This document shows, piece by piece, positions 1 through 6,609 of a stretch of DNA of 64,000 nt (within the stretch, counting starts at the first letter, position 1; every line of letters begins with the position of its first letter). The DNA is from Pseudomonas sp. PSB18. GTDB lineage: Bacteria > Pseudomonadota > Gammaproteobacteria > Pseudomonadales > Pseudomonadaceae. The notes beneath the pieces are model-generated. The model did no database searches. It was not told the DNA's origin and saw nothing but the letters and a program-made list of their open reading frames with translations. A program made the position numbers and the translations under genes. Where the stretch lies: positions 62,001-126,000 of the forward strand of contig NZ_NOIN01000013.1 of the NCBI RefSeq assembly GCF_014596565.1, given 5' to 3'.

Positions 1-437
1 GCGGGCAGGTGACTTACCATGGCCCCGGCCAGTTGGTTGCCTACCTGCTGCTGGACGTGCGCAAGCTGGGGTTCGGCGTGCGCGAGCTGGTGACGCGCAT
101 GGAGACCTGCCTGATCGAGCTGCTGGCCAGCTACGGTGTCACGGCGCAGGCCAAGCCAGATGCGCCGGGGGTGTATGTCGACGGAGCGAAAATCGCCTCC
201 CTGGGTCTGCGGATCCGCCACGGCTGTTCGTTTCACGGCCTGGCGTTGAACGTGGACATGGACCTTTCGCCGTTTCGACGGATTAATCCCTGTGGTTACG
301 CGGGGCTGGCGATGACCCAGCTACGCGATCACACAGGATCGATTGAATTTGCCGAGGTAAGTGCCCGGCTGCGCGCGCAGCTCGTCAAACACCTCGACTA
401 TGCTGAGCAGACGACCCTCACGGGCGGAATCGACTGA
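1..437 (+). CDS. lipB: Octanoyltransferase LipB (5' end cut off by window)
   Basis: Transfers octanoyl groups from octanoyl-ACP to lipoyl domains, the first step of lipoate synthesis in the cytoplasm. The reading frame is already open at base 3 (GQVTYHGPGQ, the conserved LipB core), so the true start lies upstream of the window. The GAKIASLGLR segment carries the conserved lysine and the NPCGY segment the catalytic cysteine of the BPL/LipB fold. It ends at TGA 435-437, one base before the lipA start, so lipB and lipA form an operon. Product assignment is very secure from these motifs and from the neighbour. Confidence 0.96.
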   Translation, partial: GQVTYHGPGQLVAYLLLDVRKLGFGVRELVTRMETCLIELLASYGVTAQAKPDAPGVYVDGAKIASLGLRIRHGCSFHGLALNVDMDLSPFRRINPCGYAGLAMTQLRDHTGSIEFAEVSARLRAQLVKHLDYAEQTTLTGGID

Positions 438-438
438 T

Positions 439-1461
439 ATGACTACTGATGCAGTGCAAACCATGATCCCGACGCAGGATGTTACCGAGCGTCCGGCCCC
501 ACGTGCCAAAGTCGAAGCCGGCGTCAAGCTGCGCGGCGCCGAGAAGGTTGCGCGCATCCCGGTCAAGATCATCCCGACCACCGAATTGCCGAAGAAGCCG
601 GACTGGATCCGCGTACGCATTCCGGTGTCCCCGGAAGTCGACCGTATCAAGGCCCTGCTGCGCAAGCACAAGCTGCACAGCGTCTGCGAAGAAGCCTCCT
701 GCCCGAACCTGGGTGAGTGCTTCTCCGGCGGCACCGCGACCTTCATGATCATGGGTGACATCTGCACCCGTCGCTGCCCGTTCTGCGACGTCGGCCACGG
801 CCGGCCGAAACCACTGGACGTCAATGAGCCGGAAAGCCTGGCTATCGCCATTGCCGACCTGAAGCTCAAGTATGTGGTCATCACCTCGGTGGACCGTGAC
901 GACCTGCGTGACGGCGGTGCCCAGCACTTTGCCGATTGCATCCGGGAAATCCGCAAGCTGTCGCCGAACGTGCAGCTCGAGACGCTGGTGCCGGACTATC
1001 GCGGTCGCATGGACATCGCCCTGGAAATCACCGCCGCCGAGCCGCCGGATGTGTTCAACCACAACCTGGAAACCGTGCCGCGCCTGTACAAGGCTGCGCG
1101 CCCGGGGTCGGACTACCAGTGGTCGTTGACCTTGTTGCAGCGCTTCAAGCAGATGATGCCGCACATTCCGACCAAGTCTGGCTTGATGCTGGGCCTGGGC
1201 GAGACCGATGAGGAAGTCATCGAGGTCATGAAGCGTATGCGTGAACATGACATCGATATGCTGACCCTGGGGCAGTATCTGCAGCCTTCGCGTAGTCACC
1301 TGCCGGTGCAACGTTTTGTGCATCCGGATACCTTTGCCTGGTTTGCTGAGGAAGGGTACAAGATGGGCTTCAAGAATGTGGCTTCGGGGCCGTTGGTGCG
1401 GTCTTCGTATCATGCTGATGAGCAGGCTAAGTTGGTCAAGGCGGAGTTGTTGGGTTCCTGA
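439..1461 (+). CDS. lipA: Lipoyl synthase LipA
   Basis: Radical SAM enzyme that inserts two sulfurs into protein-bound octanoyl chains. The 340-residue product has both cluster motifs: the auxiliary cluster Cys83, Cys88 and Cys94 in CEEASCPNLGEC, and the radical SAM CxxxCxxC at Cys109, Cys113 and Cys116 (CTRRCPFC). The ATG at 439 directly follows the lipB stop. A longer in-frame opening upstream overlaps lipB and has no family support. Length is normal for the family. The gene acts with lipB in one transcription unit. The last ~150 bases are richer in GTT/TTG-type codons than the rest, which I consider ordinary drift. Confidence 0.97.
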   Translation: MTTDAVQTMIPTQDVTERPAPRAKVEAGVKLRGAEKVARIPVKIIPTTELPKKPDWIRVRIPVSPEVDRIKALLRKHKLHSVCEEASCPNLGECFSGGTATFMIMGDICTRRCPFCDVGHGRPKPLDVNEPESLAIAIADLKLKYVVITSVDRDDLRDGGAQHFADCIREIRKLSPNVQLETLVPDYRGRMDIALEITAAEPPDVFNHNLETVPRLYKAARPGSDYQWSLTLLQRFKQMMPHIPTKSGLMLGLGETDEEVIEVMKRMREHDIDMLTLGQYLQPSRSHLPVQRFVHPDTFAWFAEEGYKMGFKNVASGPLVRSSYHADEQAKLVKAELLGS

Positions 1462-1506
1462 TTGGGGTTGGACCGTATGGGTGTATATCCGTTGCTGCGG
1501 TGATGG

Positions 1507-1742
1507 CGGCTGGCGGTTCCGCCCTTACGGCGGGGTACTTTTGGCAAACGCCCCAAAAGTAACCAAAAGGTCTTGGCCCCACCACTCGGTGCCTCGCCTA
1601 GGCTCGGCATGCCCTCACTCCGGCATTGCTCCGTGGGCCCGCCGCGAAGGGCCATCCATGGCCCAGCGCGGCTAACCCGGCATCCATGCCGGGTTGCCCA
1701 CTACGCAATACCTGCGTTCGGCCGTCGTGGTTAACGGGGCCC
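1507..1742. repeat. Dispersed-type palindromic intergenic element
   Basis: About 235 bases of non-coding sequence in the lipA-ldcA gap with several inverted repeats. There is an arm around ACTTTTGG/CCAAAAGT (about 1537-1565), GGGCCAT-cc-ATGGCCC (1649-1664), and AACCCGGCAT-cc-ATGCCGGGTT (1674-1695). The last two are adjacent hairpins with identical CC turns. I recall similar sequence between genes in other fluorescens-group pseudomonads, but could not search for it here. No gene is supported in it. Confidence 0.55.
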
Positions 1743-1749
1743 TAAGATC

Positions 1750-1831
1750 AAAAGCAGAAGCAAAAGCAAAAGCAAAAGCAAAAGCAAAAGCAAAAGCAAA
1801 AGCAAAAGCAAAAGCAAAAGCAAAAGCAAAG
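1750..1831. repeat. (AAAAGC)n hexanucleotide microsatellite
   Basis: Roughly 13 tandem AAAAGC units in 82 bases, with one imperfect unit (AGAAGC) near the left end. It lies in the lipA-ldcA gap immediately right of the palindromic element and about 137 bases before ldcA. The array is purine-only apart from one C per unit. Any translation (Lys-Ala repeats) is an artefact of the repeat. Confidence 0.9.
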
Positions 1832-1874
1832 CGGTTTTATAGCGATCTGTCTTTGACGCGTACACACTCCCCCT

Positions 1875-1897
1875 GTGGGAGCGAGCCTGCTCGCGAT
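1875..1897 (+). repeat. Single REP-type palindrome
   Basis: One GTGGGAGCGAGC..GCTCGCGAT core, an imperfect palindrome, upstream of ldcA. This copy is unpaired. The remaining lipA-ldcA gap (1462-1506, 1898-1967) shows no gene. Confidence 0.8.
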
Positions 1898-1967
1898 AGC
1901 GGTGGCTCAGTTTGCATGAAGCAATGGATCTGCAGACCAATCTGACCCTCCACAGGGAACCCCACGA

Positions 1968-2918
1968 ATGACCCTTCACCCCCTCCAGACCCTGTGCCCC
2001 CACCAACCTGTCCCGGCCCTCCCAGCCCAAGGACTGATCGGCGTGATCGCACCCGCTGGCCCGGCCCCTTTGGACACGGACAAGGCGGTGCAGTGGATGC
2101 GTGACCGTGGTCATGAGCTGCGGATATTCCCGGGGGTCTACGAGAAGGACGGTTACCTGGCCGGCAGTGATGACACGCGGCTCAACGACTTGCATGAAGC
2201 CTTCGCCGATCCTGAGGTCAACGCCATCATTTGCTTGCGCGGCGGCTATGGCACGCCACGTCTGCTGGATCGCGTCGACTTCGAGCTCTTGCGGCGCAAC
2301 GCCAAGCCTTTTGTCGGTTATAGCGATATCACTGCGCTGCACCTGGCTATCAGCCGTTACGCGGGGTTCGTCACCTTTCACGGGCCGCTGCTCAATGCCG
2401 ATCTCCTGGGCGGCAAGGAGCCTTCGACGGTCACCTCGTTTTTCAGCCTGCTGCGTGGGCAGTTGAAGGCGGGCGATGTGCTGAGCCATCCAGAGGCTTA
2501 CCCCTTGACCACTGTCTGGCCTGGTACCGCCCATGGGCGTCTACTGGGAGGCAATTTGTCGATCATTGCGGCGACCATGGGCACGCCTTATCAGATCGAC
2601 GCCGAAGGCGTGATCCTGTTCATCGAAGACGTCAACGAGCCGCTGTATCGGATCGACCGATTGCTGACCCAGCTACGGTTGGCGGGCACGTTGCAGAAGT
2701 TGCGTGGGGTTCTGGTGGGCGACGTAGCCGGGGTGGATGGCGAAGCGCTGAACCGCTTGCTCAAGCAGACCTTCGAGCCGTTACGGATCCCGGTGCTGTC
2801 CGGCTGGCGCAGCGGTCACTGCGATCCGAATCTGACCTTGCCCATGGGCGCATTGGTGAGTCTGGATGCGGGGGAGAAGAGGTTGGTGTTGGAGCAGGAT
2901 GTGGTGGTGGGGCGGTAG
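1968..2918 (+). CDS. ldcA: Muramoyltetrapeptide (LD-) carboxypeptidase, S66 family
   Basis: Cytoplasmic serine peptidase that removes the terminal D-Ala from recycled murein tetrapeptides (LD bond). The 316-residue protein has the nucleophile Ser119 in GYSDIT, Glu220 in LFIEDVNE and His284 in SGHCDP. This matches the Ser-Glu-His triad and spacing of Pseudomonas LdcA. No signal peptide is present, as expected for a recycling enzyme. ATG 1968 is preceded by an AGGGA ribosome binding site. The facing lytic transglycosylase gene (3017-4339) belongs to the same cell-wall turnover theme but is transcribed convergently. Confidence 0.92.
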   Translation: MTLHPLQTLCPHQPVPALPAQGLIGVIAPAGPAPLDTDKAVQWMRDRGHELRIFPGVYEKDGYLAGSDDTRLNDLHEAFADPEVNAIICLRGGYGTPRLLDRVDFELLRRNAKPFVGYSDITALHLAISRYAGFVTFHGPLLNADLLGGKEPSTVTSFFSLLRGQLKAGDVLSHPEAYPLTTVWPGTAHGRLLGGNLSIIAATMGTPYQIDAEGVILFIEDVNEPLYRIDRLLTQLRLAGTLQKLRGVLVGDVAGVDGEALNRLLKQTFEPLRIPVLSGWRSGHCDPNLTLPMGALVSLDAGEKRLVLEQDVVVGR

Positions 2919-2943
2919 TGCGGCGTTGATTGGACGTCAGTCT

Positions 2944-3006
2944 TCGCGAGCAGGCTCGCTCCCACATTGAAATGCAATTCCCTGTGGGAGCGAGCCTGCT
3001 CGCGAT
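2944..3006. repeat. REP inverted pair (REPIN-like)
   Basis: Two copies of the GTGGGAGCGAGC..GCTCGCGAT core in opposite orientation, separated by about 18 bases. They lie between the convergent ldcA and lytic transglycosylase genes, where they could form a long cruciform or an mRNA hairpin for both transcripts. Confidence 0.85.
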
Positions 3007-3016
3007 AGCGGATCAA

Positions 3017-4339
3017 TCAGCGCTTGCGCAGGTTCTCCAGCAACTGATGTGTCGGGTACCCATCCGCCGGCCAGCCGAGTGACTGCTGGGCGCTGCGAAT
3101 CGCTTTTCGGGTGTTGGCACCGATGATGCCATCGGGGGTGCCGGCATCGTATTGATGCTGAGCCAGCAGCGTCTGCAGCTCTATGCGCTCGGTGCGGCTC
3201 AATGGCAGGTCGTCCTTGGGCCACTGGCCATAGACTAGCCCGCCACCCTTGAAGCGCTCCGACAACAGTCCGACCGCCAATGCGTAGGATGACGAGTTGT
3301 TGTACTTGAGGATGGCGCGGAAGTTGTCGAATACCAGGAACGCCGGGCCTCGGTAGCCAGCCGGTAGCAGCAGCGCTGCGGGCAGTTGTTGGTCACCTGG
3401 AGGAATCGGCATGCCGTCGTAGGTGGATACGCCCAACCGTATCCATTCGGAGAGCGGCTTACGGATCGTGCCGTTGGCCAGGGAGTAGTCGAACCCTTCT
3501 TCGAGTTCTACCTCGAAACCCCACGGCTGACCGCGTTGCCAGCCAGAGCTTTGCAGGTAATGCGCGGTCGAGGCCAGGGCGTCGGTGGAACTGCCCCAGA
3601 TGTCGCGGCGGCCATCGCCGTCGAAATCCACCGCATGGGTGTTGTACGTAGTGGGGATGAACTGGGTCTGGCCCATGGCGCCAGCCCAGGAACCGAGCAT
3701 TTTTTCCGGGGCGATATCACCCTGTTGCAGGATTTGCAGCGCGGCGATCAGTTGTGCATGGGCGAAGCCCGGGCGTCGGCCTTCATAGGCCAGGGTCGCC
3801 AGGGAGTTGATGACGGACTTGGTGCCCTGGAATTGGCCGAAGTTGCTCTCCATGCCCCACACTGCCACCAACGCCTCACGATCAACACCGTAGCGCTGCT
3901 CGATGCTTTGCAGGATCTGGGCGTTCTGTTGAATCAGCGTCTTGCCTTTGTTGACCCGCAGTGGCGATAACGCGCCGTCGAGGTATTCCCACACGGGCCG
4001 GGTGAATTCCGGCTGGCTGCGATCGGCCTTGATCACGCTCATGTCGGGGCTCACGCCGATAAAGGCGCGATCGAACAGGTCGGCGCGGATCCCGGCGGCC
4101 AGTGCTTCCTTGCGAAAGCCGGCCTGCCATTCGGCGAAGGTCTGGGTCGGGACGATGTCCAGGTTTTCACCGGTCGGCACCACAGGCGGGACCATGGCCG
4201 GGGCGGTCACGGCAGGAACGGTCTGGAGCGGTTGGGCATCGGCGGCGGTGGGTTTTTCTGCGCAGGCGACAAGCAGTGCGAAGCTTGTGGCGGCAATCAG
4301 TTGGCGCAGTGGCCAGCGGCGGGTAAGGCAAAAGGGCAT
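3017..4339 (-). CDS. Lytic murein transglycosylase, MltB/SltB family lipoprotein
   Basis: Cleaves the MurNAc-GlcNAc bond of peptidoglycan with formation of anhydro-MurNAc. The 440-residue precursor has a lipoprotein signal with lipobox LLVAC (Cys26). An SLT_2-type catalytic domain follows (about 65-365) with the catalytic Glu164 in VWGMESNFGQF. A C-terminal peptidoglycan-binding domain (about 380-440, DGIIGANTRKAI) ends the protein. The architecture and location correspond to the P. aeruginosa protein I recall as SltB3 (PA3992), but the symbol is not certain. It faces ldcA across a REP pair. Confidence 0.9.
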   Translation of the reverse strand: MPFCLTRRWPLRQLIAATSFALLVACAEKPTAADAQPLQTVPAVTAPAMVPPVVPTGENLDIVPTQTFAEWQAGFRKEALAAGIRADLFDRAFIGVSPDMSVIKADRSQPEFTRPVWEYLDGALSPLRVNKGKTLIQQNAQILQSIEQRYGVDREALVAVWGMESNFGQFQGTKSVINSLATLAYEGRRPGFAHAQLIAALQILQQGDIAPEKMLGSWAGAMGQTQFIPTTYNTHAVDFDGDGRRDIWGSSTDALASTAHYLQSSGWQRGQPWGFEVELEEGFDYSLANGTIRKPLSEWIRLGVSTYDGMPIPPGDQQLPAALLLPAGYRGPAFLVFDNFRAILKYNNSSSYALAVGLLSERFKGGGLVYGQWPKDDLPLSRTERIELQTLLAQHQYDAGTPDGIIGANTRKAIRSAQQSLGWPADGYPTHQLLENLRKR

Positions 4340-4411
4340 GCAGGGGTCCAGAAATGCAAATCAGGTGCTGACCTTATCATGGGCAGGGTGCAAAGGGCTT
4401 GTCCGGATGTT

Positions 4412-4576
4412 TCAAGCCGCCATAAAGCAAGAAGCCTCCCAGTTGTCAGACTGGAAGGCTTCGCGGCGGTAGCTGCCTTTGCCCTTGGCGGGACGTTCCT
4501 GACGGCTGCGGAACAGGGGCTGGGCGATGATGGACTTGGCCTTGTTGGGGCCATGCTTGGATGGCTTTTTGCTCAT
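4412..4576 (-). CDS. arfA: Alternative ribosome-rescue factor ArfA
   Basis: A 54-residue basic protein that would recruit RF2 to ribosomes stalled on non-stop mRNA, as backup for tmRNA. The segments PLFRSRQE, KGKGSYRRE and NWEAS match the ArfA core (PLFRxRxExxxKGKGSY..NWEA). ATG at 4574-4576 has a GAGAG element upstream. The gene is too short for many gene finders. A 13-bp hairpin lies inside the coding end at residues 39-49, the position where arfA mRNA is cut or terminated in E. coli to give a non-stop message. Downstream and on the same strand lies the lytic transglycosylase gene, with 72 bases between. Confidence 0.88.
   Translation of the reverse strand: MSKKPSKHGPNKAKSIIAQPLFRSRQERPAKGKGSYRREAFQSDNWEASCFMAA
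4431..4462 (-). promoter_or_regulatory. Intragenic hairpin in arfA (self-regulation)
   Basis: GAAGCCTTCCAGT pairs with ACTGGGAGGCTTC on the minus strand: 13 base pairs with one G-T, and a 6-base loop. It underlies codons 39-49 of arfA. In E. coli arfA the comparable hairpin yields truncated non-stop mRNA, so that ArfA accumulates only when tmRNA is short. The structure is seen directly; its role here is inferred from that precedent. There is no clean T-run after it, so RNA cleavage is as likely as termination. Confidence 0.75.
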
Positions 4577-4692
4577 GCTCGGATCTCTCGTGGCGGTGGG
4601 TTTTGCGGGGCAAATCATGGGGCAGGGCTGGGGTGTTGTCCAGTCCTTGCAGGCAGGAGGAAATGTGTGCGGAAGTTGCGGCCAGCGAGCTT

Positions 4693-4812
4693 TGTGGCGA
4701 GGGAGCTGTGGGAGCAAGGCTTGCCCGCGACGAAGCTGACGCGGTTTGTCCTTGAACCGAGGCGCCTGTGTCGCGAGCAAGCTTTGCTCCCACAGCAAGC
4801 TCCCTAGCCACA
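4693..4812. repeat. Nested REP inverted pair
   Basis: Outer arms TGTGGC.../...GCCACA and inner arms GTGGGAGCAAGGC.../...GCTTTGCTCCCAC form a long imperfect inverted repeat. It lies in the gap between holA (downstream end) and arfA. The core is a GCAAG variant of the GCGAG core elsewhere. No gene is seen in 4577-4836. Confidence 0.75.
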
Positions 4813-4836
4813 GAAGCATCTGACAGGTGAGGTAGG

Positions 4837-5874
4837 TTATTCGGCAGGCAGCGCCAGTCGCTGACCGGCCATCAGCAGGGACAGGCGACTGAGGCTCATC
4901 CACGGCGATCCGGCGGCCTGGCCCTTGATCTGTGCGTCGATGCGCTGGGCCTCCAGCAGCAACTGCGCCCAGCGCGACGCCGAGTAGCGTTGCAGGGCCT
5001 TGCTCATCAGCGGCTTGCGTTTGTCCCATACGGGCGGACGGGCTTGGCTGAAGGCTTTGTCCAGCGGTACGCCCTGGCTGTATTGCAATGACAGGTTCGC
5101 CAGCAGGCGCAGCTCCCGGGCCAGGGCCCAGAGAATCACCGGCGGCTCGACGCCTTCGCCGCGCAGGCCTTCAAGCATGCGCAGGGCGTGGGCGGCTTCG
5201 CCGTTGAGGATCGCATCGGTCAACCCGAAGACGTCGAAGCGCGCGCTGTCGGCCACGGCGGCCTGTACCGTTTCCACGGTGATCTGACCGCCCTCGGCCA
5301 TCAGCTTGAGCTTTTCGATTTCCTGGGCGGCAGCCAGCAGGTTGCCTTCGACCCGGGCGGCGATCAGCTCCACCGCGTCCTGGCTGGCCGACAGGCCGGC
5401 CTGGGACAGGCGTTGGCGGATCCAGCTCGGCAGTTGGCTGACGTCCACCGGCCAGATCTGCACGAACTGGGTCTGCGGACCTTCAACCAGGGCCTTACCC
5501 CATTTGGTCTTTTGCGCGCTGCCGTCGAGTTTCGGCAGGCTGATGAGCAATACCGTGTCCTCGGCCGGCCTCGAGCAGTACTCGATCAGCGCGGCAGCGC
5601 CCTTGTCACCGGGTTTGCCCGAGGGCAAGCGCAGTTCCAGCAGACGCTTTTCGGCGAACAGCGACATGCTCGCCCCGGCCTGCAGCAACGTGCCCCAATC
5701 GAAACTGGCGTCGGCGGCAAACACCTGGCGTTCGTCAAAGCCTTGTTGGCGGGCGGCGGAGCGAATGGCGTCGGCGGCTTCCTGACACAACAGCGGATCA
5801 TCGCCGCTGATGACATAGACCGGCGCGAGGGCGCCTTGCAGGTGTTTGCCGAGTTGGGCGGGGGCGAGTTTCAT
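4837..5874 (-). CDS. holA: DNA polymerase III subunit delta
   Basis: Clamp-loader subunit that opens the beta sliding clamp. The 345-residue protein shows the delta N-terminal segment (APVYVISGDDPLLCQEAADAI), a clamp-opening region, an AAA-like middle and a helical C-terminal collar (ALARELRLLANL). I chose ATG 5872-5874 (MKLAPAQL), which matches the usual N-terminus. An ATG four codons upstream is possible but not better supported. It is transcribed after lptE with a 39-base gap, the usual leuS-lptE-holA order of gamma-proteobacteria. Confidence 0.95.
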   Translation of the reverse strand: MKLAPAQLGKHLQGALAPVYVISGDDPLLCQEAADAIRSAARQQGFDERQVFAADASFDWGTLLQAGASMSLFAEKRLLELRLPSGKPGDKGAAALIEYCSRPAEDTVLLISLPKLDGSAQKTKWGKALVEGPQTQFVQIWPVDVSQLPSWIRQRLSQAGLSASQDAVELIAARVEGNLLAAAQEIEKLKLMAEGGQITVETVQAAVADSARFDVFGLTDAILNGEAAHALRMLEGLRGEGVEPPVILWALARELRLLANLSLQYSQGVPLDKAFSQARPPVWDKRKPLMSKALQRYSASRWAQLLLEAQRIDAQIKGQAAGSPWMSLSRLSLLMAGQRLALPAE

Positions 5875-5913
5875 AAGAGAAGGCATGCGGGGCGCCGGAG
5901 CGCCCCACGAAGC

Positions 5914-6519
5914 TTATTCAGCCGGGATTTGCATCGGCGACTGCTGCGGGGTTTCCGCTTCAGCCTTGCGTGCCGCTTCCAGCGCGTCGGCTTCGGCCTT
6001 GGCACGGGCATCGGCAGTTTGTTGCAACTGCGCCAGCTGGGTCGGGTTGAGCTGTTGCAGGCGCAGCATCATGCGCTGGACAAGGTCACGACGCATTTCA
6101 CCCCGTGCTTCGATCGACTCCTGGTCAGACCCGGTGATGTTGTTGCCATCGTGCAGGTAAACCTTCTGCACCTGGAGTTTGTCGTCCAGCAGCGACAGAT
6201 TGTTCTGGCCGCGGATTTCATAGCTCAGCTCGTTGGTCAGTTGGTACTCGGCCGAACGACCGGCGCCGGCATAACTCAAGCTGCGCTGGCTTTCCTGTTC
6301 ATTGACCAACACCAATTTATACGGCGCCCCGGCGTACACCTTCACGCCGCTGTTTTCCAGGGTCTGGCGGAGCAACTTCACGGTGTCGCCGTAGGCGTTG
6401 CGTGCGCTGAGGTCCAGTTCCTTGATGGCCAGTTCGGTGGTGCCGGTGCCGCGCAGCTGGAAGCCGCAGGCGCTCAGCAGGACCGTCAGGCACATCACCA
6501 GCAGATTACGTTTCATCAT
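5914..6519 (-). CDS. lptE: LPS assembly lipoprotein LptE
   Basis: Outer-membrane lipoprotein that plugs the LptD barrel and delivers lipopolysaccharide to the cell surface. The 201-residue precursor starts MMKRNLLV with lipobox LLSAC (Cys18) followed by GFQLRG, the signature of the LptE/RlpB family. A GGGGAG element 8 bases before ATG 6519 supports this start over upstream in-frame extensions. The C-terminal third is rich in Gln and Ala (LQQLNPTQLAQLQQ) and probably helical or disordered. It is cotranscribed with leuS (90-base gap) and holA. Confidence 0.94.
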   Translation of the reverse strand: MMKRNLLVMCLTVLLSACGFQLRGTGTTELAIKELDLSARNAYGDTVKLLRQTLENSGVKVYAGAPYKLVLVNEQESQRSLSYAGAGRSAEYQLTNELSYEIRGQNNLSLLDDKLQVQKVYLHDGNNITGSDQESIEARGEMRRDLVQRMMLRLQQLNPTQLAQLQQTADARAKAEADALEAARKAEAETPQQSPMQIPAE

Positions 6520-6609
6520 CTTGTTGCTCCCCTTGAAACCTATGGGCCGGCAGTGCGGCCCCGGCAGGTCATATTCGGCGCCGGGTCCCTGACCCGGCGC
6601 CCGATCCAA

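Noticed and set aside
1694..1945. A small frame encoding a Lys-Ala repeat
   Set aside because: The peptide is produced only by the AAAAGC microsatellite and runs on into a REP sequence. There is no ribosome binding site.
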